Shown in pieces: positions 36,338-44,299 of a DNA stretch of 49,158 bases. Origin of the DNA: Gammaproteobacteria bacterium. Its GTDB lineage: Bacteria; Pseudomonadota; Gammaproteobacteria; RBG-16-57-12. Each line of letters starts with the position of its first letter. Within the stretch, counting starts at the first letter, position 1. The stretch is from NCBI GenBank assembly GCA_022712945.1, contig JAFLJP010000110.1:1-49158 (forward strand). The letters are read 5' to 3'. The notes beneath the pieces are model-generated. The model saw only the letters and a program-made list of their open reading frames with translations. It was not told the DNA's origin and did no database searches. The position numbers and the translations under genes are program-made.

Positions 36338-37369
36338 TCAGTTGCAGTAGGCATGAGTATAGAGATCCTCTTCAGTGGGGTTGGGGCTGCTCTCTGCGTG
36401 CTGAAAGGCGGCGTTGATTTCATCGTTAATCTGCTGCTCCATCACCTCGCGTTGTTGCACACTCAATCGCTTTTCACCCAGCAGAAGATCAGCATAGCCA
36501 TCAACCGGGCAATGTTTTTGCCAATGGGCGACTTCTGCCGGATCCCGGTAGCCGCTGTCGCTATCATCCCCGGCTCCGCCATGCCCACGCCAGCGATAGA
36601 CCTGTGCTTCAACAAAGCTGGGGCCTTCACCGCTCCTTGCCCGGGCCACCGCAGCAGCGACCGCCTGGCGCACCGCCAACACATTGGAGCCATCAACCTG
36701 AACGCTGTGCAGGCCAAACGCAGCGGCTTTTTTGTAAATTTCAACACCATCCGGCTGTCGCTCTTCCAGCGGGGTGCAGACTGAGAAAAAGTTGTTTTCG
36801 CAAAAATAGACAATCGGCAGTTTTTTCAGGGCTGCAAAATTGAGGCTCTCCCAGACTGCGCCTTCTTCGGTGGCGGCGTCACCGAGAAAGACACAACTGA
36901 CATGCTCTTCACCCTTCATCTGAATGCTTAACGCCGCGCCGGTGGCAATCGGTACCGCACCGGCAACAATCGCGGATGAACCGGCCATACCCACTGACTT
37001 GTCCATCAAGTGCATTGAGCCACCACGGGAGCCAGCACAGCCGTTCAGGCGACAAAAAAACTCTGACAACATCCCTTTCAGGTCGCCACCTTTGGCCAGA
37101 TACGCGCCATGCGTCCGGTGTCCGCAATAGAGAACATCGCTCTTTTTCAGTGCACTGCACGCCCCGACTGAGGCCGCTTCCTGACCGATTACCAGATGAA
37201 TCGGTGTCTTCATCTGATCTTGGTGGTATTTGTTCTCGACCGCCTCTTCGATGCGCCGAATACGCAGCATCTGATAAAAAAGCTGCCTGAGAAATTCAGG
37301 GGTATGCTGCTTAACAAGATCACCACACGCGGTAAAATCACTGCCCTGGTAGGGGAACTTGATCACCAT
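36338..37369 (-). CDS. Thiamine-diphosphate enzyme, E1 alpha-type subunit
   Basis: This 343-residue protein is homologous to E1 alpha of pyruvate/acetoin dehydrogenases. The TPP motif begins GDAATEEGAVWESLNFAAL and ends in ENNFF (about 165-196), a GDA variant of GDG-x(n)-NN. The HRTHGAYLAKGGD segment (about 83-95), the GSRGGSMHLMD loop and the RWRGHGGAGDDSDSGYRDP stretch are typical. The phosphorylation loops of mitochondrial E1 are not relevant. It pairs with the beta subunit downstream. A REP-like pair sits between it and the fcl-like gene. Confidence 0.88.
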   Translation of the reverse strand: MVIKFPYQGSDFTACGDLVKQHTPEFLRQLFYQMLRIRRIEEAVENKYHQDQMKTPIHLVIGQEAASVGACSALKKSDVLYCGHRTHGAYLAKGGDLKGMLSEFFCRLNGCAGSRGGSMHLMDKSVGMAGSSAIVAGAVPIATGAALSIQMKGEEHVSCVFLGDAATEEGAVWESLNFAALKKLPIVYFCENNFFSVCTPLEERQPDGVEIYKKAAAFGLHSVQVDGSNVLAVRQAVAAAVARARSGEGPSFVEAQVYRWRGHGGAGDDSDSGYRDPAEVAHWQKHCPVDGYADLLLGEKRLSVQQREVMEQQINDEINAAFQHAESSPNPTEEDLYTHAYCN

Positions 37370-37393
37370 TGGTCTCCTTTAAGAGTTGAATAG

Positions 37394-37461
37394 GTAGAGG
37401 AGCAGGCTTTAGCCTGCAATTAGCTGCCAGCTGTTTCGCCATCTAAAGATGGCTCCTACAA
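37394..37461. repeat. REP-like inverted pair (BIME-like)
   Basis: GTAGAGGAGCAGGCTTTAGC is followed by CTGCAA and, in inverted orientation, CGCCATCTAAAGATGGCTCC and TACA. Each half has the REP layout of a conserved GTAGGAGC head plus a short hairpin (GCAGGC/GCCTGC, CCATC/GATGG). The right unit encodes the last residues and stop of the fcl-like gene. REP elements of this kind are usually mobilised by RAYT proteins, none of which is in the window. Confidence 0.7.
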
Positions 37462-38402
37462 TGTTTGTATTCTTTAAGGTACCACTGGTAGCTGTTGGCG
37501 ATGCCTTCGGTCAGAGAACATCGCCCTTGCCAACCCAATTGTTGCAGATGGCTGGCATCCAGCACTTTTTCAGGAGCACCATCTGGTTTTAATCTGTCCC
37601 ATAAAATCTCCCCGGAAAAACCGACAACTGCGGCGATTTTCCTCGCCAGTTCGGCAATGCTGACCCCTTTGCCATAGCCGATATTATAGGGCGGTTGCAG
37701 TGTTACCAACGGCTGATCCAGTAGAAACAGAATCGCATCGACCAGATCATCCACATAGATAAATTCCCGCACTGGCGTGCCACTGCCCCAGAGGGTGATC
37801 TGATCACTTCCCGCCTGTTTTGCTTCTGAAAAACGGTTAATTAAAACCGGCAACACATGCCCTGATGCAGGGTCGAAATTATCATTGGGGCCATAGAGGG
37901 TGTTTGGAATCAGCGGCAAGAAACGGTTGTTGCCATCCTGCTGGTTAAACGCCAAACAGCTCTGCAAACCGGCCAGTTTTGCCACCGCATAGGCCTGACT
38001 AGTTGGCTCCATCGGCCCGCCAAACAGTTGCGATTCGGCCATCGGTTGATGAGTCTGCCGTGGATACATGCACGACGAGGCCAAAAAAATAAAACGGGCC
38101 ACTCCGTGACGACGGGCGGCCACCATCAAATTAAGCTGCATGGTTAAATTATCAGTGATGAAGTCAGCCGGATGATCTCTGTTTTCGATAATACCGCCTA
38201 CCACTCCGGCAGCCATAATCACCACCTGCGGCTTCTCGCGCTCAAAAAAGAGCTCCACCGCCTGTTGATTGCACAGGTCAAGCGCACTGCGCGGGGCGGT
38301 GAGCAGGGTCACCTCCGGCTCCCCTGCCAGCCGCCTCAGCAGTGCCGAACCGACCATACCGCTGTGGCCCGGAATGTAGACCCGCTTACCGTGTAGATAC
38401 AT
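37443..38402 (-). CDS. GDP-L-fucose synthase-like nucleotide-sugar epimerase/reductase (SDR)
   Basis: The product has 319 residues from the ATG at 38402, 4 nt after the hddA-like stop; this matches Fcl length (about 320). The Rossmann motif is VYIPGHSGMVGSALLRRL (about 7-24). The active site has LASSCMYPR (about 106-114) and YAVAKLAGL (about 136-144), and TLYGPNDNFDP and GSGTPVREFIYVDDL follow. Fcl catalyses 3,5-epimerisation and 4-reduction of GDP-4-keto-6-deoxymannose. The related ColC acts after ColD on the 3-deoxy compound, and the co-occurrence with a ColD-type enzyme suggests a ColC-like step (inference). The final CRSHL and stop are read from a REP-like element, so the original C-terminus may have been altered. 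Confidence 0.85.
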   Translation of the reverse strand: MYLHGKRVYIPGHSGMVGSALLRRLAGEPEVTLLTAPRSALDLCNQQAVELFFEREKPQVVIMAAGVVGGIIENRDHPADFITDNLTMQLNLMVAARRHGVARFIFLASSCMYPRQTHQPMAESQLFGGPMEPTSQAYAVAKLAGLQSCLAFNQQDGNNRFLPLIPNTLYGPNDNFDPASGHVLPVLINRFSEAKQAGSDQITLWGSGTPVREFIYVDDLVDAILFLLDQPLVTLQPPYNIGYGKGVSIAELARKIAAVVGFSGEILWDRLKPDGAPEKVLDASHLQQLGWQGRCSLTEGIANSYQWYLKEYKHCRSHL

Positions 38403-38406
38403 CCCG

Positions 38407-39405
38407 CTACCCCAACCCATTGGGTTGATAGAGCACAATTTTGGAGCCGCTGCTATCAAAACGCACCGGCACATGGATCAGTTGGCTCAACGCTTCGCGC
38501 ACTCTCTGCTGCACTTCCGGGCGAACAAACAGCAGTAAAAAGCCACCACCACCGGCACCCAACAGCTTGCCGCCCAGGGCCCCCGCCTGTTTTGCCGACT
38601 GGTATAACCCATCAATCATCGGGTTACTCACCTTGTGGGAGAGCTGGCGTTTCAGCTGCCAGCTTTGATCCAGCAGTGTGCCAAACTCGCCGATATCACT
38701 ATCATCATTTTGCAGTATGCCCAGCGCCTCATCCACCATGGCGTGCATGGCGTTGAGCTCATCCACCCGCTTGTTCAAGTTATCAATCTTGGACTTGGCG
38801 ATATCGGGGGCGTTGCGTTGCAGGCCGGTAAAAAAAAGCATCAGGTGATTCTGTAGATCGGTTCTGCGAGTACTGCTCAATATCACCGGCTCGGCACTGA
38901 AGTGGCCATCCTGAAAAAAACGAATACGGTTAAAGCCACCCAGCGCGGCGGTGATTTGATCTTGCGACCCTACGTGTTCACCAATGAGCTGTTGCTCCAC
39001 ATGAATCGCCTGTTGTGCCAGCTCTTCCTGCGAAATGTGCTGCCCCTTCAACGCCGAGAGTGCATGCAGCAACCCCACCGTGAAGCTGGAGCTGGAGCCA
39101 AGCCCAGAACGGGCGGGCAGATCACCATCGTGGTGTATCTCTAGCCCTTTGTGGCACTGCCGATAGTCGAGCACGGCACGTACCGAGGGGTGCTGAATGT
39201 CAGCGATTGCTGTGACGTTTTCAATATGCGAATAGACGATGCGGTATTTGTGATCAAAAAAAGGCGGCAGGTAGCGGCAGCTGATATAGCAGTATTTATC
39301 AATACTTGCCGCCAAAACCGCGCCACCGTGTTGGTGATACCAATCGGGATAGTCGGTGCCGCCGCCAAAAAACGAGATTCTGAAAGGTGTTTTGCTTATT
39401 ATCAT
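38407..39405 (-). CDS. GHMP-family sugar kinase, HddA-like
   Basis: This GHMP kinase has 332 residues. The N-terminal KTPFRISFFGGGTDYPDWYH (about 5-24) is the hallmark of HddA-type D-glycero-D-manno-heptose 7-phosphate kinases. The ATP-binding GHMP motif is LPARSGLGSSSSFTVGLL (about 96-113). The C-terminal motif is ALGGKLLGAGGGGFLLLF (about 274-291). HddA forms heptose 1,7-bisphosphate in the GDP-heptose route; GmhA and GmhB partners are not in the window. It heads the sugar operon, downstream of a non-coding region rich in repeats. Other GHMP sugar kinases (for example fucokinase-like) remain possible. Confidence 0.86.
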   Translation of the reverse strand: MIISKTPFRISFFGGGTDYPDWYHQHGGAVLAASIDKYCYISCRYLPPFFDHKYRIVYSHIENVTAIADIQHPSVRAVLDYRQCHKGLEIHHDGDLPARSGLGSSSSFTVGLLHALSALKGQHISQEELAQQAIHVEQQLIGEHVGSQDQITAALGGFNRIRFFQDGHFSAEPVILSSTRRTDLQNHLMLFFTGLQRNAPDIAKSKIDNLNKRVDELNAMHAMVDEALGILQNDDSDIGEFGTLLDQSWQLKRQLSHKVSNPMIDGLYQSAKQAGALGGKLLGAGGGGFLLLFVRPEVQQRVREALSQLIHVPVRFDSSGSKIVLYQPNGLG

Positions 39406-39422
39406 AATTGACCTGAACAGTA

Positions 39423-39482
39423 GTACACTTCAGCCCTTTTTTTTTCGGGCCAGCGAGTCTGTGGCATTTTGCATCAAGGCAT
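39423..39482. repeat. Dispersed repeat, copy A
   Basis: GTACACTTCAGCCC, a T9 run, CGGGCCAGCGAG and GTGGCATTTTGCATCAAGGC form this unit. It matches copies at 100-155 and, in the opposite orientation, 19891-19928. It lies in the leader of the hddA-like gene, so it may carry or disturb its promoter. Downstream, 39500-39530 contains a CTGCC/GGCAG hairpin. Confidence 0.55.
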
Positions 39483-39545
39483 AGCCCGAAGGGTTGAGCT
39501 GCCACTCCCCATGGCAGTGCTGCACTTCTAGCTGTTTTAATGCTC

Positions 39546-39686
39546 GTAACTACTCAGTGTATTCATCTTTTCCCCCAACTCTTCGTTATTTTCGTACTCA
39601 ATCGGTTACATATGCCCTATATACGCCCTCTTTCCGTGCGAAAATGCCTCGATTTGAGGGAAAATCTAAACACACTGAGTAGTTAC
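39546..39686. mobile_element. Palindromic GTAACTACTCAG MITE with 8-bp target duplication
   Basis: The ends are GTAACTACTCAGTGT (39546-39560) and ACACTGAGTAGTTAC (39672-39686), perfect inverted repeats. The interior folds back on itself as well. Exact 8-bp direct repeats TAATGCTC flank it at 39538-39545 and 39687-39694. GTAA termini with 8-bp duplications are characteristic of the IS66 family. The insertion hit the mazF stop codon: TAA became TAG using the first base of the element, leaving the protein unchanged. Confidence 0.85.
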
Positions 39687-40009
39687 TAATGCTCAAACAT
39701 TTCCTGTAAACAAGAACAAAGTTCCAGCTCTGTTTTGGCGCTAATTGTTCCCAGCTTTTTCACTAACCTGGATTTATCTACTGCTCTAATTTGATCAAGC
39801 AAGATTAGCCCACTTTTACCTTTGAACCTGCATTTAATACGACAAGGAAACTCAAAGCCCTTTGTTGTCATTGGAGCCATAAGCACTGTAGACAAAGCTG
39901 ACATTTCATTTGGAGATATCACAACACAAGGACGTGTTTTATTGATTTCTCGCCCCTTTGTAGGATTGAGATCAACCAGCCATACGTCAAACCGTTTGAC
40001 CATCACCAT
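39686..40009 (-). CDS. mazF: MazF/PemK-family toxin endoribonuclease
   Basis: This type II toxin has up to 107 residues. The fold is recognised from KRFDVWLVDLNPTKGREINKTRPCVVIS (about 5-32), with the GxE(I)xKxRPxVV signature, and from VLMAPMTTKG (about 42-51) and LILLDQIRAVDKSRL (about 68-82). Homologues cleave single-stranded mRNA. Translation starts at the ATG at 40009 or more likely 40003, which overlaps the antitoxin stop (TGATG). The 3' end abuts a MITE that preserved the reading frame. Confidence 0.92.
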   Translation of the reverse strand: MVMVKRFDVWLVDLNPTKGREINKTRPCVVISPNEMSALSTVLMAPMTTKGFEFPCRIKCRFKGKSGLILLDQIRAVDKSRLVKKLGTISAKTELELCSCLQEMFEH

Positions 40010-40257
40010 TCCAGCTCATCATCCGAAGCCAAGGGGGTATCAAGCCACTCATTATCCAACGTCTCTTGCCCTTGAGCTGTAATAATTCCCTCTATTGCTT
40101 CTTTCCAGCCATCCCTAGCTTCTTTCTCGGGTGTAATAAGCAGACCATTGCTAACCAATTGTAACTTAAGCTCTTTGCCTTCTAGCTGAGCCTGTTCAAC
40201 CAAAGGCTTAGGAATTCTAATACCTTGAGAGTTTCCAATTTTAACCAAATGAGTCAT
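40003..40257 (-). CDS. mazE: MazE-like AbrB-fold antitoxin
   Basis: This 84-residue antitoxin has the DNA-binding swapped-hairpin AbrB domain at residues 1-45 (HLVKIGNSQGIRIPKPLVEQ, then LKLQL and GLLITPE). The acidic C-terminal toxin-binding tail ends ASDDELEW. It should neutralise the overlapping MazF-type toxin and repress the operon. An imperfect palindrome overlaps the promoter 30 bp upstream. The helical linker contains WKEAIEGII. Confidence 0.9.
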   Translation of the reverse strand: MTHLVKIGNSQGIRIPKPLVEQAQLEGKELKLQLVSNGLLITPEKEARDGWKEAIEGIITAQGQETLDNEWLDTPLASDDELEW

Positions 40258-40280
40258 TTCTATATCCTCTCTGCTCTAGG

Positions 40281-40311
40281 AATATAAGTAACTATAATGT
40301 AATTACGTCAA
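40281..40311 (-). promoter_or_regulatory. mazEF promoter with overlapping palindrome
   Basis: On the minus strand TTGACG (40306-40311) and TTATAT (40282-40287) are 18 bp apart, a plausible sigma70 promoter. The spacer contains GTAATTACATTATAGTTAC, an imperfect inverted repeat suited to an AbrB-type operator. It is about 25 bp upstream of the antitoxin start. Confidence 0.5.
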
Positions 40312-40584
40312 ATATTCCAGAAACTGAAGGTATTACGAAAACTTCGTGAACAGCATTACCAGCAAAGGCCCATGATGCAGTGCTAAAAACCCGGGAATAC
40401 AGCAGACGTTATCCAACGAGCTTGAATGTGTTTGCTGTAAGCACTTTGTTTGGCAGCAACGATGACAGACGAAGTATCCGATTTTGTTAATCGATTTTAG
40501 TTTGGTTCTTTGCCAAGGGCCGAAAAAGATGGTTATTGCCTATTGACAGAGAAACGGCTCATATGTGTTAGGCGATTTTCCCAT
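40312..40584. other. Region between mazEF promoter and nuclease-like gene, containing an attC-like site
   Basis: On the minus strand GCCTAAC (complement of 40567-40573) opens and GTTGGAT (complement of 40411-40417) closes a 163-bp segment. These match the attC core sequences RYYYAAC and GTTRRRY. An inner inverted repeat GTTGCTG/CAGCAAAC is present. The length is slightly above the usual attC range, so this is only a candidate integron recombination site. No gene is seen here. Confidence 0.35.
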
Positions 40585-41610
40585 TTATACGATCCATTCT
40601 TTAACATTTACTGTATTTAAATGTCTCATCAATAGAAAGTCATCAGGGGCAATAATCTCTAATTCTCCCTCTGATGTTACGAACATTTGAGCCACCCGTT
40701 CATGATTAAATGTTTCAGCTTTCAGCGGATGAATCGCAAACGGGTTATGAAGCACATACACACCATCTAAAAGGTCCTCAACATAATCAGCCTTGTGTGT
40801 ATGTCTGATTTCAGAATTCAAGTTTCCTTCGTTAGGGTGATATGTTGTATAGATTGATTTATCCTCTTTATTATCGGCTAACGCTCTTATCTTACCCCAA
40901 GTCGCTAATGAGCTGTATATTACAGCACTCACATCACTATGCTGATCATCTGCAAAGTAACCAACAGGAATATTTGTATTTTCATTTTTAACTACGGCAT
41001 CAATGGATATCTGGAAAACCTCATCAAGCCCTTCTTCTATCGTGGTCTCTTCATCGAAATATACACCATATAGCGCAGCCACAATTCCCCGGTTCGATGA
41101 TAGATACGAGAATGGCCGATCAAAAGAAGCCAGTGCTATTACATAGGGCTTATTAGCTACATGATCAAATTTTGAGTATTTTTCTCTATATTTTTTTATT
41201 TTTGAGGAGATGCTATTGCAAAGCCTTAGAATAGATTGGCGGTTAAACTCGGCTAGATTTCCCGGGATATCTTTGTGCGTGTGTGCAATTGGAGGGCAAC
41301 CTCCTATCTCCGGCTTGGCTATAGTGGCCTCAATACATATCGCTCTATCCAAGGTAGTAACAAAATCTGGGGCATGGTGTGTGAAATCAGTACGTGCACC
41401 AAGTGCATTCAACATGGCATTCAAATATAGCTCCCACATTGATGATTCAAATGTGGTTTGAAACTCCTTTATGAACTTTCCATCCCTGTCTTCGAAACCA
41501 GCACACCAATTCAATAAAACAGCTCTTTCTGGCCGATATTTATCTTCGAGCATAAGTTTGAAAATTGGGTGAAGCTTATCTTCCTCCTCAACTAGATCAA
41601 ACAGGTTCAT
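40585..41610 (-). CDS. Uncharacterised protein with a PD-(D/E)XK-like nuclease core
   Basis: I do not recognise this 341-residue protein as a named family. The segment TTFESSMWELYLNAML (about 51-66) followed by HHAPDFVTTLDRAICIEATI (about 79-98) has the E...PD...ExT layout of PD-(D/E)XK nucleases, including several restriction-type enzymes. The rest is mixed alpha/beta with an acidic segment (FDEETTIEEGLDEVF). There is no methyltransferase, helicase or specificity gene beside it. The start ATG lies 25 bp inside a GTTAGGC attC-type core site and another such site follows the stop, as for integron cassettes. AT content and codon use look higher-AT than the adjacent sugar genes, suggesting acquisition. 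Confidence 0.5.
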   Translation of the reverse strand: MNLFDLVEEEDKLHPIFKLMLEDKYRPERAVLLNWCAGFEDRDGKFIKEFQTTFESSMWELYLNAMLNALGARTDFTHHAPDFVTTLDRAICIEATIAKPEIGGCPPIAHTHKDIPGNLAEFNRQSILRLCNSISSKIKKYREKYSKFDHVANKPYVIALASFDRPFSYLSSNRGIVAALYGVYFDEETTIEEGLDEVFQISIDAVVKNENTNIPVGYFADDQHSDVSAVIYSSLATWGKIRALADNKEDKSIYTTYHPNEGNLNSEIRHTHKADYVEDLLDGVYVLHNPFAIHPLKAETFNHERVAQMFVTSEGELEIIAPDDFLLMRHLNTVNVKEWIV

Positions 41611-41635
41611 CTATTGTTCCCCCAATTTTTCATTC

Positions 41636-41681
41636 GCCTAACGAGGCTGTAGAAAAACCCACTCAGGATGCCTCGTTATCC
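41636..41681. other. attC-like inverted repeat upstream of the nuclease-like gene
   Basis: On the minus strand GGATAACGAGGC, a 22-nt loop, and GCCTCGTTAGGC form this unit. The stem TAACGAGGC/GCCTCGTTA is a perfect 9 bp. The closing GTTAGGC fits the R' core GTTRRRY; the opening GGATAAC only partly fits R''. It could alternatively be a terminator of the radical SAM gene. Confidence 0.35.
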
Positions 41682-41715
41682 TTCGGGGCGATTACCAGTA
41701 CTTGTCAGCCAGTTT

Positions 41716-43203
41716 TCAGAAACTATAAGTCTTACGTTTAAGGGGAACCGCTGCCATCGTTTTAATATGCGAGACAACTTCGGGGCCAAACTGTTCAGCC
41801 ACATAGGCGAGGTAGTGCTCATCCGCGTAGTAGCGTTGAAATGCCTGATCTCTGAAACACAGCACTTCAGCGGCGCTGAGTGTTTGGGTGGCCAGCGGCA
41901 GGCACTCGTAGCTGTGTTGTGAATAGCCCACCCAGCTATCGGGCAGTGCGGGGCCGTGCGCTTTTGCCTGCCGATAGAGTGGTGAGCCGGGGTAGGCCAT
42001 GGCGCTGTAGAAATTGGCGAACTCGCAACGGGCCGCCAGTGCAAGATCCAGGGTCTGCTGCATACTCTCTTGAGTGTCATCCGGCAGACCAAAAATATAG
42101 TTGCCGATAACATTGATTCCGGCGGCTTGAATACGACGCACCGTATCAATAATTTGTGCATCGCCAAAACGCCCCTTCTCAACTCCATCGCGCACATGCT
42201 TGCTGGCCGATTCAATACCCAGCGCCAGCCAGCGAAAACCGGCCTTAAAAAGTTTATCCAGATATTCATCTTTCACGGTATCAACCCGGGCGTAGGCCCA
42301 GATATTGAGGTCATAGCCCCGCTCAATCAACAGATCACAAATCCCCAGCACATGCCCGGCGTTGAGCACAAACATCTCATCTGATATTTTTATGTTTTTT
42401 ACCCCATACTCATTCACCAGCGTGTCGATCTGGCGGATCACCACCTCCGGCGACCACATGCGGTATGAGGGCTTACCAAACGGAGCGTTGATACAACAAA
42501 AAGAGCACTTGTAGGGGCAACCCAGCGAAGTGTAGATGGAGGCGTAAGGCTGTCGCTGTTCGATCTGTTCAAAACAGTGCCAGTTGTGGGCGCGGTAATC
42601 CGACATCGGCAACAGATCCCAGGCGGGCATCGGCATCTCGTTGTCCAGATCCACCATTAACGGCCCCGATTCAGTGGCGCAAATCTCATCCCCCTGCCGG
42701 TACCAGAGGTTAGGCACCGCGCTGTAATCGGCCACCTTCCCGGTGAGTTGAGTGTGTAGCGCATAGATGGTCTGCGGCCCCTCCTGATCGCAGACAAAAT
42801 CCACCGCCTCCTGCGCCATCGTCAAACGAGGAAGTGCTGCAGGGTGGGTGCCAGTGAGCAGTATCGGCACGGTGATCTGTTTTGCTTTCAGGGCACGGCA
42901 CAGTTCACCGACGATGGTCATGTTTTGTGTGGATGCAGAGGGCTGAAAACCGTACACCGGAATAACAATCAATGTGGCCTGGTACTCTGCCTCAACCAAC
43001 GCCACCACATCATCAATCCCCAGATTAGCCACCGGGGCATCAATAATATCAGTAGTTAACCCCTTGTTACGCACATAGCCGGCAAACAGCGCCGCTAGAA
43101 TCGGTGGTTCAATAGCCGAGAGACTTGTCCCCAGCCCCTGGTAGACCGAGGCTCTTGAGCCGGGGTTGATAAAGAGAATATCTATTTGATTCTGTTTTTT
43201 CAT
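41716..43203 (-). CDS. B12-binding-type radical SAM protein
   Basis: The product has 495 residues from the ATG at 43203, which overlaps the preceding stop (TGATG). The N-terminal region (about 8-150) resembles a cobalamin-binding Rossmann domain (ILFINPGSRA, LTGTHPAALPRLTM). The radical SAM domain has the 4Fe-4S motif SLGCPYKCSFC (about 230-240), followed by ISDEMFVLN, WLALGIESAS and the NVIGNYIFGLPDDT segment. Such enzymes carry out methylations, ring contractions and other radical reactions. In a glycan operon with pseB and pseC it may modify a sugar or lipid carrier (inference). The substrate cannot be predicted. Confidence 0.88.
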   Translation of the reverse strand: MKKQNQIDILFINPGSRASVYQGLGTSLSAIEPPILAALFAGYVRNKGLTTDIIDAPVANLGIDDVVALVEAEYQATLIVIPVYGFQPSASTQNMTIVGELCRALKAKQITVPILLTGTHPAALPRLTMAQEAVDFVCDQEGPQTIYALHTQLTGKVADYSAVPNLWYRQGDEICATESGPLMVDLDNEMPMPAWDLLPMSDYRAHNWHCFEQIEQRQPYASIYTSLGCPYKCSFCCINAPFGKPSYRMWSPEVVIRQIDTLVNEYGVKNIKISDEMFVLNAGHVLGICDLLIERGYDLNIWAYARVDTVKDEYLDKLFKAGFRWLALGIESASKHVRDGVEKGRFGDAQIIDTVRRIQAAGINVIGNYIFGLPDDTQESMQQTLDLALAARCEFANFYSAMAYPGSPLYRQAKAHGPALPDSWVGYSQHSYECLPLATQTLSAAEVLCFRDQAFQRYYADEHYLAYVAEQFGPEVVSHIKTMAAVPLKRKTYSF

Positions 43204-44299
43204 CACGCTTTTCCAAACTCCATTCTAGGCCCCGCTTGATCATCCCATGCCAAAATAGCCCCCTCAATCCAGGGCGATTCGTCTGCATCGGCAACATAAT
43301 AAGCGGCAAAGAGACGATTTTCACCCAGCGCTACTAGGTCGCCATAACCGCCGTTATAGAGCGCCCCTTCATAGTGGCGACTGACATCTGCACTCTCCCA
43401 TTGATCATGACTTTTTTCTTTATAAGCAAAACCAACCCCCGGTGTCGGCCCAGACACGTCACGATAGATGGCGGCAATGCCCGAATCCGTTCCGCATAAC
43501 ATCGGCGCATGGCCCCGCAGACCGCTATCGGTCAATTCACCCCAGCTAAAGCCGTCATCACCCGAGTGACTCTGCCACAATATTGAAGGTTGATGGTTAT
43601 CCCGTATCAGCGCTAACCACTGTTTTCCACCGAGGTGGTGCATTGAGTATTCGTTCAGATATCGAGCCTGTGAGTCGGAGTTGGCAACAACTGCCCGCAA
43701 CTGCCAGCTCGCGCCATCATCATAGGAGTGAAATAGTAGCGGCGAGGTGATACCACTTTCACTCAAGCCTCCGTAAGCGGGCAACAGAAGTGCGCCATCA
43801 TCCCCTGGCACCAGATGGCCATAGGATGCCGAGAGGGCCGGTTGAGCCGATGCCAAGGAGTGCCTTTCAACCTCCAGCAGTTGCTGGGCTGTCTCATCAA
43901 ATGAGAGTTGGCTAAAAAAGGTTTCGTTGTAGCTATCATGTTTATATTTGCGTGACTGAAGATAGAGCTGTTCCCCCACTGATGAGAGAATGGCATCCAG
44001 ATCCCAACGATCATCAGAGACCTTTGTACGATTCATATTTTCCTTGCTGGAGCGAAAACTATCTTTCGTGCAAAGGTCTCTATTTGAATCGAAGCGAATT
44101 GGCTGCCAATGTTCCAAATCGGTGACAGATGCGCGATAGAGAGAGATCATTCCCTCTCGGCCATGGGCTTCGCTCTCGTCAACCATCGCGCTGCGTACCG
44201 CCAGCAACAGCGTCTCTCCCCTCCTCACCAGGGTTGGAAATGAGTGATACACGCCGCTCTTTTTTGCAATAACCGGGAATCGTTTGAGTACCTTGAGCA

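Noticed and set aside
35286..37369. Pyruvate or acetoin dehydrogenase E1 acting in central metabolism
   Set aside because: No E2 or E3 gene is adjacent and the pair is embedded between nucleotide-sugar enzymes, so a sugar-modifying role is the better reading, though not proven.
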